DNA of 64,000 nt from positions 7,124,501-7,188,500 of the forward strand of contig NZ_CP029194.1 of assembly GCF_008642375.1 (NCBI RefSeq), in the 5' to 3' direction. The translations under genes were made by a program, and so were the position numbers. This stretch comes from Streptomyces venezuelae. GTDB lineage: Bacteria > Actinomycetota > Actinomycetes > Streptomycetales > Streptomycetaceae. Each line of letters starts with the position of its first letter. Within the stretch, counting starts at the first letter, position 1. Positions 7,485 to 20,413 of the stretch are shown piece by piece. The notes under the pieces are model-generated. The model did no database searches and was not told where the DNA came from. It saw nothing but the letters and a program-made list of their open reading frames with translations.

Positions 7485-8798
7485 ATGAGCAAGATCCTTA
7501 TCCGTGGTGCGCAGGTGCTCGGTGGCGAGGCCCAGGACGTCCTGATCGACGGCGAGACCATCGTCGCCACCGCCCGGCAGGGCGAAATCGATGGGAGTGG
7601 TACCGGCCTGTCCGCCGAAGGCGCGACGGTGATCGAGGCCGAGGGCCAGATCCTGCTGCCCGGCCTGGTCGACCTCCACACCCACCTGCGCGAGCCCGGC
7701 CGCGAGGACTCCGAGACCGTCCTCACCGGCACCCGCGCCGCCGCCTCCGGCGGCTACACCGCCGTCTTCGCCATGGCCAACACCCACCCGGTCGCCGACA
7801 CCGCCGGCGTCGTCGAGCAGGTCTGGCGCCTCGGCAAGGAGTCCGGCTACTGCGACGTCCAGCCCATCGGCGCCGTCACCGTCGGCCTGGAGGGCAAGAA
7901 GCTCGCCGAGCTCGGCGCCATGAACGACTCCGCCGCCGGCGTCACCGTCTTCTCCGACGACGGCAAGTGCGTCGACGACGCCGTGATCATGCGCCGCGCC
8001 CTGGAGTACGTGAAGGCCTTCGGCGGCGTCGTCGCCCAGCACGCCCAGGAGCCCCGCCTCACCGAGGGCGCCCAGATGAACGAGGGCATCGTCTCCGCCG
8101 AGCTGGGCCTCGGCGGCTGGCCGGCCGTGGCCGAGGAGTCGATCATCGCCCGCGACGTCCTCCTCGCCGAGCACGTCGGCTCCCGCGTCCACATCTGCCA
8201 CCTCTCCACCGCCGGCTCCGTCGAGATCGTCCGCTGGGCCAAGTCCCGCGGCATCGACGTCACCGCCGAGGTCACCCCGCACCACCTGCTCCTCACGGAC
8301 GAGCTGGTCCGCTCGTACAACCCCGTCTACAAGGTCAACCCGCCGCTGCGCACCGAGAAGGACGTCCTCGCGCTGCGCGAGGCGCTGGCCGACGGCACGA
8401 TCGACATCGTCGCCACCGACCACGCCCCGCACCCGCACGAGGACAAGGACTGCGAGTGGGCTGCCGCCGCCATGGGCATGGTCGGCCTGGAGACCGCCCT
8501 CTCCGTCGTCCAGCAGACGATGGTCGAGACCGGCCTCCTCGACTGGGCCGGCGTCGCCGACCGGATGTCCTTCGCCCCGGCGCGCATCGGACGGGCCACG
8601 GGCCACGGACGACCCGTCTCGGCTGGTGAGCCCGCGAACCTGACGCTGGTCGATCCGGCATACCGTGGTGTCGTGGACCCCGCGGGCTTCGCCTCCCGCA
8701 GCCGCAACACCCCCTACGAGGGCCGTGAGCTGCCGGGACGCGTCACCCACACCATCCTGCGGGGCCGGGCAACGGTCGTGGACGGGAAGCTGGCGTGA
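7485..8798 (+). CDS. pyrC: dihydroorotase
   Basis: Zinc amidohydrolase that cyclises carbamoyl-aspartate to dihydroorotate. At 437 residues it is the long class I form. Metal-binding DLHTHLREPG lies near residue 63 and the catalytic-aspartate motif TDHAPH near 310. The HxH-bearing N-terminal part and the small beta-sandwich at both ends are present. It overlaps the next start by 4 bases (GTGA). Confidence 0.97.
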   Translation: MSKILIRGAQVLGGEAQDVLIDGETIVATARQGEIDGSGTGLSAEGATVIEAEGQILLPGLVDLHTHLREPGREDSETVLTGTRAAASGGYTAVFAMANTHPVADTAGVVEQVWRLGKESGYCDVQPIGAVTVGLEGKKLAELGAMNDSAAGVTVFSDDGKCVDDAVIMRRALEYVKAFGGVVAQHAQEPRLTEGAQMNEGIVSAELGLGGWPAVAEESIIARDVLLAEHVGSRVHICHLSTAGSVEIVRWAKSRGIDVTAEVTPHHLLLTDELVRSYNPVYKVNPPLRTEKDVLALREALADGTIDIVATDHAPHPHEDKDCEWAAAAMGMVGLETALSVVQQTMVETGLLDWAGVADRMSFAPARIGRATGHGRPVSAGEPANLTLVDPAYRGVVDPAGFASRSRNTPYEGRELPGRVTHTILRGRATVVDGKLA

Positions 8799-9373
8799 CA
8801 CCACTCATCGCAATCGCCGCAGAGGCAGCGGATCAGAAGTCGGCGGTAGTGACCGACTGGGCCGGACGGATCGGCTGGGTCGCCGGACTGCTGCTCTTCG
8901 TCGTCCTCGTCTACTGGCTGATGCGCCAGGGCTGGAAGTGGCGCGGCAGCCTCCAGTCGGACCTGCCCGAGCTGCCCACCGCGCCGGAGACCCCCGGTGC
9001 GGCGACACTGACTCTCAGCGGGCGCTACCACGGGTCCACGACCGCCGGGCAGTGGCTCGACCGGATCGTCGCCCACGGTCTCGGCACCCGCAGCCGCGTC
9101 GAGCTCACGCTCACCGACGCCGGAATCGCGGTCGTCCGCCCCGGGGCGAACGACTTCTTCATCCCGGCGGAGGCCCTGCGCGAGGCCCGCCTCGACAAGG
9201 GCATCGCGGGCAAGGTCCTCGCCGAGGGCGGCCTGCTGATCGTCACCTGGGCCCACGGCGGGAAGCTGCTCGACTCCGGCTTCCGCTCCGACCGGGCGGC
9301 CGAGCACACCGCCTGGGTCGAGGCCCTCAACTCCATGAACCAGATCACCACGACGGAAGGCATCGCACGATGA
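8795..9373 (+). CDS. membrane-anchored PH-domain protein of the pyr operon
   Basis: A 192-residue protein with one transmembrane segment (about residues 27-44, rich in Val, Leu and Phe) followed by a cytosolic domain with a PH-like pattern of beta strands. The N-terminus looks uncleaved. It overlaps pyrC upstream and carA downstream by 4 bases each, so it is translated with the operon. From memory, a homologue occupies the same place in other Streptomyces pyr operons. Its role is unknown; a membrane tether or assembly factor for the carbamoyl-phosphate enzymes is possible but unproven. Confidence 0.85.
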   Translation: MTPLIAIAAEAADQKSAVVTDWAGRIGWVAGLLLFVVLVYWLMRQGWKWRGSLQSDLPELPTAPETPGAATLTLSGRYHGSTTAGQWLDRIVAHGLGTRSRVELTLTDAGIAVVRPGANDFFIPAEALREARLDKGIAGKVLAEGGLLIVTWAHGGKLLDSGFRSDRAAEHTAWVEALNSMNQITTTEGIAR

Positions 9374-10510
9374 CGACCTCCACAAGGGGAGCCGCCAAGA
9401 CTCCCGCCGTACTCGTCCTGGAGGACGGCCGCATCTTCCGCGGTCGCGCCTACGGGGCCGTGGGGGAGACCTTCGGCGAGGCCGTGTTCTCCACCGGCAT
9501 GACCGGCTACCAGGAGACCCTCACCGACCCGTCGTACCACCGCCAGGTCGTCGTCATGACCGCCCCGCACGTCGGCAACACCGGCGTCAACGACGAGGAC
9601 CCCGAGTCCGGCCGCATCTGGGTCTCCGGCTACGTCGTCCGCGACCCCGCCCGCGTCTCCTCCAACTGGCGCGCCCAGCGCTCGCTGGACGAGGAGCTGG
9701 AGCGCCAGGGCGTCGTCGGCATCTCCGGCATCGACACCCGCGCCCTCACCCGCCACCTGCGCGAGCGCGGCGCCATGCGCGTCGGCATCTTCTCCGGCGA
9801 CGCCTGGACCGGCGTCCGCGACGAGGCCCTCCTCGCCAAGGTGCAGGAGCAGCCCCAGATGAAGGGCGCGAACCTCTCCGCCGAGGTCGCCACCAAGGAG
9901 ACGTACGTCGTCCCCGCGATCGGCACGAAGAAGTTCACCGTCGCCGCCGTCGACCTCGGCATCAAGGGCATGACCCCGCACCGGATGGCCGAGCGCGGCA
10001 TCGAGGTCCACGTGCTGCCCGCCACCGCCACCGCCGAGGACATCTACGCGGTGAACCCGGACGGCGTCTTCTTCTCCAACGGCCCGGGCGACCCGGCCAC
10101 CGCCGACGGCCCCGTCGCCGTCATGCGCGCCGTCCTGGAGCGCAAGACCCCGCTCTTCGGCATCTGCTTCGGCAACCAGATCCTCGGTCGCGCCCTCGGC
10201 TTCGGCACCTACAAGCTGAAGTACGGCCACCGTGGCATCAACCAGCCGGTCCAGGACCGCACCACCGGCAAGGTCGAGGTCACCGCGCACAACCACGGCT
10301 TCGCCGTCGACGCGCCCCTCGACAAGATCTCCGACACCCCCTTCGGGCGCGCCGAGGTCTCCCACGTGTGCCTGAACGACGACGTGGTGGAAGGCCTCCA
10401 GCTGCTCGACCAGCCGGCCTTCTCCGTCCAGTACCACCCCGAGGCGGCCGCGGGCCCGCACGACGCCGCGTACCTCTTCGACCGCTTCGTATCCCTGATG
10501 GAGGCCGAGC

Positions 10511-10518
<8 letters not shown>
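9370..10518 (+). CDS. carA: carbamoyl-phosphate synthase small (glutaminase) subunit
   Basis: Hydrolyses glutamine to feed ammonia to CarB. At 382 residues, it has an N-terminal CPSase small-chain domain (about 10-150) and a C-terminal class I amidotransferase domain. The nucleophile Cys266 lies in GICFGNQ, and His356 and Glu358 in QYHPEAAAGPHD complete the triad. The ATG is placed by the 4-base overlap with the preceding gene, and carB starts 8 bases before this stop. Confidence 0.98.
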
Positions 10519-13819
<3,301 letters not shown>

Positions 13820-13833
13820 CAGCCCGTACGAAC

Positions 13834-13868
13834 GAGGGGGACACCGGAGACACCGCGGTGTCCCCCTC
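13834..13868 (+). terminator. hairpin between carB and pyrD
   Basis: A 13-bp stem (13834-13846 with 13856-13868) and a 9-base loop, 15 bases after the carB stop and 27 bases before pyrD. It could be a partial terminator, an attenuator or an mRNA processing/stability element, since pyrD-pyrF continue in the same direction with no clear promoter. Confidence 0.6.
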
Positions 13869-13894
13869 TTCATGAGCACACCTGGACCTCCCGC

Positions 13895-15000
<1,106 letters not shown>

Positions 15001-15004
<4 letters not shown>

Positions 15005-15837
15005 CTCTCTCCTTCGGCACCCGACTGCGCTCCGCCATGGACGAGCGCGGCCCGCTCTGCGTCGGCATCGACCCGCACGCCGCCCTGCTGGACTCCTGGG
15101 GCCTGACCGACGACATCGCCGGTCTGGAGCGCTTCACCTTCACGGTCGTCGAGGCGCTCGCCGGCACCGTCGCCGTTTTCAAGCCGCAGGCCGCCTTCTT
15201 CGAGCGCTTCGGCTCGCGCGGTGTCGCCGTCCTGGAGCGCGCCGTCGCCGACCTGCGCGCCGCGGGCGGCCTGGTCGTCATGGACGCCAAGCGCGGCGAC
15301 ATCGGCTCCACGATGGCCGCGTACGCGGAGGCCTTCCTGCGCAAGGACTCGCCGCTCTTCTCGGACGCCCTGACGGTCTCCCCGTACCTCGGCTACGGCT
15401 CCCTGAAGCCGGCCGTCGACCTGGCCCGGGAGTCCGGCGCCGGGCTCTTCGTCCTGGCGCTCACCTCGAACCCGGAGGGCTCCGAGGTCCAGCGGGCCGT
15501 CCGCGAGGACGGCCGCACCATCGGCGCGACCATGCTGGCCCACCTCGCCGAGGAGAACGCGGGGGAGACCCCCATGGGCTCCTTCGGCGCGGTCGTCGGC
15601 GCCACCCTCGGCGACCTGTCCTCCTTCGACCTGGACATCAACGGGCCGCTCCTCGCCCCCGGCATCGGCGCCCAGGGCGCGACCCCGGCCGACCTCCCCG
15701 CCGTCTTCGGCGCGGCCGTCCGCAACGTCGTCCCGAACGTCAGCCGGGGTGTTCTCCGTCACGGTCCCGACGTGTCCGCCCTGCGGGCCTCGGCGGACCG
15801 GTACGCGGACGAGATCCGCGCGGCCGTCGACGCGTGA
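15001..15837 (+). CDS. pyrF: orotidine 5'-phosphate decarboxylase, subfamily 2
   Basis: Last step to UMP. At 278 residues it is the longer type found in actinobacteria and Myxococcus rather than the 230-residue E. coli type. The active-site cluster VMDAKRGDIG carries the conserved Asp-x-Lys-x-x-Asp. GTG start overlaps pyrD by 4 bases. A strong hairpin 148 bases downstream ends the operon. Confidence 0.97.
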
Positions 15838-15984
15838 GCCCGCTCCCACCGCCTCGCGGTCAATCCGCAGGTCGGAGCGGATCGGCCCGCTGAATCGACC
15901 CGGCGGGAGGGCCGGTGAGAGGAACCGTCTCACCACTCGTCCGGCTACTTGACGAAAACTTGGCTCAAAACCGGGTCGTTATGC

Positions 15985-16026
15985 CGGAAAAGTCCTGGTC
16001 GGTCGATGCTGACCAGGACTTTTCCG
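15985..16026 (+). terminator. pyr operon terminator hairpin
   Basis: A perfect 16-bp stem (15985-16000 with 16011-16026) with a 10-base loop, 148 bases after pyrF. The rest of 15838-16179 holds a locally lower-GC stretch around 15946-15985 and the sIHF promoter; I see no further gene in it. Confidence 0.8.
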
Positions 16027-16035
16027 CTGTTCTCG

Positions 16036-16064
16036 CTGACTGGAGCGGCCTCGGCCGCTAGTCT
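16036..16064 (+). promoter_or_regulatory. candidate promoter of the sIHF gene
   Basis: CTGACT (16036-16041), a 17-base spacer, and TAGTCT (16059-16064) fit the Streptomyces housekeeping pattern. The implied transcript start near 16071 leaves a leader of roughly 110 bases. Confidence 0.5.
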
Positions 16065-16179
16065 CCGGGGCAGAGCAGGCGTTCAACGGCCACTCCGTTG
16101 CACGTTGCTCCACTGGTGTGGGGCGCTGGGTTCCTCACCGGTCCGTATCCGACAGATCGACATCCGAGGTGACGTAGGC

Positions 16180-16503
16180 GTGGCTCTTCCGCCCCTTACC
16201 CCTGAACAGCGCGCAGCCGCGCTCGAAAAGGCCGCCGCGGCTCGCCGGGAGCGGGCCGAGGTCAAGAATCGACTCAAGCACTCCGGCGCCTCGCTCCACG
16301 AGGTCATCAAGACCGGGCAGGAGAACGACGTCATCGGCAAGATGAAGGTCTCCGCGCTGCTCGAGTCCCTGCCCGGCGTGGGCAAGGTCCGCGCCAAGCA
16401 GATCATGGAGCGCCTCGGCATCTCCGAGAGCCGCCGCGTCCGTGGTCTCGGCTCCAACCAGATCGCCTCCCTGGAGCGCGAGTTCGGCAGCACCGGCGCC
16501 TGA
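16180..16503 (+). CDS. sihf: Streptomyces integration host factor sIHF
   Basis: A 107-residue basic nucleoid-associated protein, unrelated in fold to E. coli IHF; it bends DNA, stimulates topoisomerase and affects sporulation and antibiotic output. The long N-terminal helix (ALPPLTPEQRAAALEKAAA) and the DNA-binding lid LPGVGKVRAKQIMERLGI are as known for the family (also called mIHF in mycobacteria). The GTG start at 16180 gives the family length; the preceding AGGTGA is the likely ribosome site. It lies directly upstream of gmk, as in most actinobacteria. Confidence 0.95.
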   Translation: MALPPLTPEQRAAALEKAAAARRERAEVKNRLKHSGASLHEVIKTGQENDVIGKMKVSALLESLPGVGKVRAKQIMERLGISESRRVRGLGSNQIASLEREFGSTGA

Positions 16504-16552
16504 TCCGGGACACGCGTCCCGGGCACACCGGTAAAGCTGGAATAATCGCTGC

Positions 16553-17125
16553 ATGGCAGCAGAGGTACGTCCGCGGCTGACCGTGCTCTCCGGCCCCTCA
16601 GGGGTCGGTAAGAGCACGGTCGTCGCTCATATGCGCAAGGTTCACCCCGAGGTCTGGCTCTCGGTGTCGGCCACGACACGGAAGCCGCGCCCCGGCGAGA
16701 AGCACGGCGTCCACTATTTCTTCGTCACGGACGACGAGTTCGACAAGCTGATCGCCAATGGCGAACTCCTCGAATGGGCCGAGTTCGCGGGCAACCGCTA
16801 CGGCACGCCGAGGCGCGCGGTCCTCGACCGCCTCGACTCCGGCGAGCCCGTGCTCCTGGAGATCGACCTCCAGGGCGCGCGTCAGGTCAAGGACTCGATG
16901 CCCGAGTCCCAGCTCGTCTTCCTCGCCCCGCCGAGCTGGGAGGAGCTGGTCCGCCGGCTCACCGGCCGCGGCACGGAGTCGCCCGAAGTCATCGAGCGCC
17001 GGCTGGCGGCGGCGAAGATCGAACTGGCCGCCGAATCGGAGTTCGACACCACGCTCGTCAACACCTCCGTCGAGGACGTCGCACGCGAGCTGCTAACGTT
17101 GATGCTGCTGTCATCTGGGGAATGA
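16553..17125 (+). CDS. gmk: guanylate kinase
   Basis: Phosphorylates GMP to GDP. At 190 residues, it has the P-loop GPSGVGKST at 14-22 and the GMP-binding segment VSATTRKPRPGEKHGVHYFFV. The ATG is 6 bases after AATAAT (16541-16546) with no Shine-Dalgarno sequence, so a leaderless message is possible. It is followed by rpoZ and coaBC, the conserved actinobacterial order. Confidence 0.97.
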   Translation: MAAEVRPRLTVLSGPSGVGKSTVVAHMRKVHPEVWLSVSATTRKPRPGEKHGVHYFFVTDDEFDKLIANGELLEWAEFAGNRYGTPRRAVLDRLDSGEPVLLEIDLQGARQVKDSMPESQLVFLAPPSWEELVRRLTGRGTESPEVIERRLAAAKIELAAESEFDTTLVNTSVEDVARELLTLMLLSSGE

Positions 17126-17179
17126 TTTCCCGATCTCCACAGCATGTCTGATTTTTTCTCCATCTTCGGAAGGTAGAGC

Positions 17180-17452
17180 GTGTCCTCTTCCATGACTGCG
17201 CCCGAGGGCATCATCAACCCGCCGATCGACGAGCTGCTCGAGGCAACCGACTCGAAGTACAGCCTCGTGATCTACGCGGCCAAGCGCGCGCGTCAGATCA
17301 ACGCGTACTACTCCCAGCTCGGCGAGGGCCTGCTGGAGTACGTGGGTCCGCTCGTCGACACCCACGTCCACGAGAAGCCGCTCTCGATCGCCCTGCGGGA
17401 GATCAACGCGGGTCTGCTGACGTCCGAGGCCATCGAGGGCCCGGCGCAGTAA
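17180..17452 (+). CDS. rpoZ: DNA-directed RNA polymerase omega subunit
   Basis: A 90-residue omega subunit that assists assembly of beta-prime. The conserved block PPIDELLEATDSKYSLVIYAAKRARQIN is present. GTG at 17180 follows GGAAGG and is preferred; the ATG at 17192 is an alternative. A hairpin follows the stop. Confidence 0.96.
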   Translation: MSSSMTAPEGIINPPIDELLEATDSKYSLVIYAAKRARQINAYYSQLGEGLLEYVGPLVDTHVHEKPLSIALREINAGLLTSEAIEGPAQ

Positions 17453-17473
17453 GCACGTAACGCTTGTCACCCA

Positions 17474-17500
17474 AGGCCCGGCGGAACAACCGCCGGGCCT
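17474..17500 (+). terminator. terminator hairpin downstream of rpoZ
   Basis: An 11-bp stem (17474-17484 with 17490-17500) with a 5-base AACAA loop followed by TTTGG. Confidence 0.8.
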
Positions 17501-17545
17501 TTGGTGTCTCATGGAGTCGTAGGCATCCGAGTGCGGGGAGTGGCA

Positions 17546-18772
17546 GTGGTGACGAAGCCGAAGGTCGTTCTGGGCGTCAGCGGCGGCATCGCCGCCTACA
17601 AGGCCTGCGAGCTGCTGCGCCGGCTCACCGAGTCGGGCCATGACGTGCGCGTCGTGCCCACCGACTCGGCCCTCCACTTCGTCGGCGAGGCGACCTGGTC
17701 CGCGCTCTCCGGGCACCCCGTCTCCACCGAGGTGTGGGAGTCGGTCCACGAGGTGCCGCACGTGCGGATCGGCCAGGGCGCCGACCTCGTCGTCGTCGCC
17801 CCCGCCACCGCCGACATGCTCGCCAAGGCCGCCCACGGCCTCGCCGACGACCTCCTCACCAACACCCTGCTCACCGCACGCTGTCCGGTCGTCTTCGCCC
17901 CGGCGATGCACACCGAGATGTGGGAGCACCCGGCCACCCAGGAGAACGTGGCCACGCTCCGCCGCCGCGGCGCGATCGTCATCGAGCCCGCCGTCGGCCG
18001 CCTCACCGGCGTCGACACGGGCAAGGGCCGGCTGCCCGACCCCGCCGAGATCTTCGAGGTCTGCCGGAGGATCCTGACGCGCGGCACCGCCGCCCCGGAC
18101 CTCGCCGGACGGCACGTCGTCGTCAGCGCGGGCGGCACCCGTGAGCCCCTCGACCCCGTCCGCTACCTGGGCAACCGCTCCTCCGGCAAGCAGGGGTACG
18201 CCCTCGCCAAGGCCGCTGCCGCGCGCGGGGCCCGGGTCACGCTCGTCGAGGCCAATACCGGCATCCCCGACCCCGCCGGGGTCGACGTCGTCCACGTCGG
18301 CACCGCCCTCCAGCTCCGCGAGGCCGTCCTCAAGGCGGCGGGAGACGCCGACGCCGTGGTGATGGCCGCGGCGGTGGCCGATTTCCGCCCGGCCGTCTAC
18401 GCCTCCGGGAAGATCAAGAAGAAGGACGACGGGGGAGCGCCCACCGTCGAGCTCGTCCGCAACCCCGACATCCTCGCCGAGCTCTCCGCCGACCGCGCCC
18501 TGCCGGGCCAGATCGTCGTCGGCTTCGCCGCCGAGACCGACGACGTCCTCGCCAACGGGCGCGAGAAGCTCCGCCGCAAGGGCTGTGACCTGCTCGTCGT
18601 CAACGAGGTCGGAGAGCGCAAGACCTTCGGCTCCGAGGAGAACGAGGCCGTCGTGCTCGCCGCGGACGGCGCCGAGACCCCCGTACCGTACGGGCCGAAG
18701 GAAGCCCTCGCCGAGACGGTCTGGGACCTCGTCCTGCCGCTGCTGCGCCCCGTTCCGGCCCCCGCCACCTGA
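17546..18772 (+). CDS. coaBC: bifunctional phosphopantothenoylcysteine decarboxylase/synthetase
   Basis: Two steps of coenzyme A synthesis. The N-terminal CoaC flavoprotein half (to about residue 180) opens with KPKVVLGVSGGIAAYK. The C-terminal CoaB half carries SAGGTREPLDPVRYLGNRSSGKQGYA, the CTP and dimer region, and ends with a KKKDDG lysine segment typical of CoaB. The start is uncertain: in-frame GTG codons at 17540, 17546 and 17549 follow GGGGAG; 17546 gives a good ribosome-site spacing. Confidence 0.95.
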   Translation: MVTKPKVVLGVSGGIAAYKACELLRRLTESGHDVRVVPTDSALHFVGEATWSALSGHPVSTEVWESVHEVPHVRIGQGADLVVVAPATADMLAKAAHGLADDLLTNTLLTARCPVVFAPAMHTEMWEHPATQENVATLRRRGAIVIEPAVGRLTGVDTGKGRLPDPAEIFEVCRRILTRGTAAPDLAGRHVVVSAGGTREPLDPVRYLGNRSSGKQGYALAKAAAARGARVTLVEANTGIPDPAGVDVVHVGTALQLREAVLKAAGDADAVVMAAAVADFRPAVYASGKIKKKDDGGAPTVELVRNPDILAELSADRALPGQIVVGFAAETDDVLANGREKLRRKGCDLLVVNEVGERKTFGSEENEAVVLAADGAETPVPYGPKEALAETVWDLVLPLLRPVPAPAT

Positions 18773-19079
18773 CAGATCCCGCCCGGCCCCGGCGAGCTCG
18801 ATCTTGGCTCGATGTCACCCTGTGGAAGCGGGCCCAGGGGCGGGAACGCCGACTCGCGCGGGCGGGAATCGCCGACTCGCGAGTGATTTACGCCCCACCC
18901 GAAGGGGCCCCTCCGCCGGGCCGGAGGCCGGTTCCGGTCACTCACGACCATTCGCCAGGCGAGACACCTGGTCCATTGCCCGAGCACGACCGATAGACTG
19001 TTCGTGGAACGTCGCGGGGCGCAGCCCCCTGCCGGTCCGTATCGAGTAGCCAGCAGCCGCTGCAACCCCAGGGAGCGTT
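18773..19079 (+). other. coaBC-metK intergenic region with direct repeats
   Basis: No gene is visible. Two copies of a CGGGAA(T)CGCCGACTCGCG block start at 18841 and 18863, 22 bases apart, the second ending in the palindrome ACTCGCGAGT (18875-18884). A possible -10, TAGACT, lies about 86 bases before metK, and a small GGGGC/GCCCC hairpin lies in the presumed leader. I do not recognise any known SAM riboswitch here. Confidence 0.5.
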
Positions 19080-20288
19080 GTGTCCCGTCGTCTGTTCACC
19101 TCGGAGTCCGTCACCGAGGGTCACCCCGACAAGATCGCTGACCAGATCAGCGACACCATCCTCGACGCACTGCTGCGAGAGGACCCCACCTCGCGCGTCG
19201 CCGTCGAGACGCTGATCACCACCGGCCTGGTGCACGTCGCCGGCGAGGTGACCACGAAGGCGTGGGCCGACATCCCCACCCTCGTCCGGAACAAGATCCT
19301 CGAGATCGGTTACGACTCCTCGAAGAAGGGCTTCGACGGCGCCTCCTGCGGCGTGTCGGTGTCCATCGGGTCGCAGTCCCCGGACATCGCGCAGGGTGTG
19401 GACACCGCGTACGAGAAGCGGGTCGAGGGCGACGAGGACGAGCTCGACAAGCAGGGCGCCGGCGACCAGGGCCTGATGTTCGGCTACGCCTCGGACGAGA
19501 CCCCCGAGCTGATGCCGCTGCCGATCCACATCGCGCACCGCCTCTCGCGCCGCCTCACCGAGGTCCGCAAGAACGGGACCATCCCGTACCTGCGCCCCGA
19601 CGGCAAGACCCAGGTCACCATCGAGTACGACGGCGACAAGGCCGTCCGCCTCGACACGGTCGTCGTCTCCTCCCAGCACGCCTCCGACATCGACCTCGAG
19701 TCGCTGCTCGCCCCCGACATCCGTGAGTTCGTCGTCGAGCACGTGCTCGCGCAGCTCGTCGAGGACGGCATCAAGCTCGACACCGACGGCTACCGGCTGC
19801 TCGTGAACCCGACCGGGCGCTTCGAGATCGGCGGCCCGATGGGCGACGCCGGCCTCACCGGCCGCAAGATCATCATCGACACCTACGGCGGCATGGCCCG
19901 CCACGGCGGCGGCGCCTTCTCCGGCAAGGACCCGTCGAAGGTCGACCGCTCCGCCGCCTACGCCATGCGCTGGGTCGCGAAGAACGTCGTCGCCGCCGGT
20001 CTCGCCTCGCGCTGCGAGGTCCAGGTCGCGTACGCGATCGGCAAGGCCGAGCCCGTCGGTCTCTTCGTCGAGACCTTCGGCACGAACACGGTCGACACGG
20101 AGAAGATCGAGAACGCGATCGGCGAGGTCTTCGACCTCCGCCCGGCCGCGATCATCCGCGACCTCGACCTGCTCCGCCCGATCTACTCGCAGACCGCCGC
20201 CTACGGCCACTTCGGCCGCGAGCTGCCGGACTTCACCTGGGAGCGCACCGACCGCGTGGACGCCCTGAAGAAGGCCGCGGGTCTGTAG
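19080..20288 (+). CDS. metK: S-adenosylmethionine synthetase
   Basis: Makes SAM from methionine and ATP. At 402 residues, all three repeats of the fold are present, with the signatures GAGDQGLMFGYASDE and GGGAFSGKDPSKVDRSAAY and an N-terminal TSESVTEGHPDKIADQ. The GTG start at 19080 gives SRRLFTSES, the normal N-terminus. A long hairpin lies 47 bases downstream. Confidence 0.98.
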   Translation: MSRRLFTSESVTEGHPDKIADQISDTILDALLREDPTSRVAVETLITTGLVHVAGEVTTKAWADIPTLVRNKILEIGYDSSKKGFDGASCGVSVSIGSQSPDIAQGVDTAYEKRVEGDEDELDKQGAGDQGLMFGYASDETPELMPLPIHIAHRLSRRLTEVRKNGTIPYLRPDGKTQVTIEYDGDKAVRLDTVVVSSQHASDIDLESLLAPDIREFVVEHVLAQLVEDGIKLDTDGYRLLVNPTGRFEIGGPMGDAGLTGRKIIIDTYGGMARHGGGAFSGKDPSKVDRSAAYAMRWVAKNVVAAGLASRCEVQVAYAIGKAEPVGLFVETFGTNTVDTEKIENAIGEVFDLRPAAIIRDLDLLRPIYSQTAAYGHFGRELPDFTWERTDRVDALKKAAGL

Positions 20289-20335
20289 GTCCCGGAGTCC
20301 GGCGACCCGGACCCCGAAGATTCCCGGCTGGACGT

Positions 20336-20376
20336 GACGGAAGCCCGGTACCCCTGGAGGGTGCCGGGCTTCCGTC
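20336..20376 (+). terminator. terminator hairpin downstream of metK
   Basis: A 13-bp perfect stem (20336-20348 with 20364-20376), extended inward by further pairs, with a 5-base loop region. Confidence 0.85.
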
Positions 20377-20413
20377 TGCCCGGCTGTCGGTGCCGTCTGG
20401 TAGGTATGGGGCT

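Noticed and set aside
19000..19079. Possible SAM riboswitch in the metK leader
   Set aside because: Only two short hairpins are visible and none of the conserved cores of SAM-I, SAM-II or SAM-IV.
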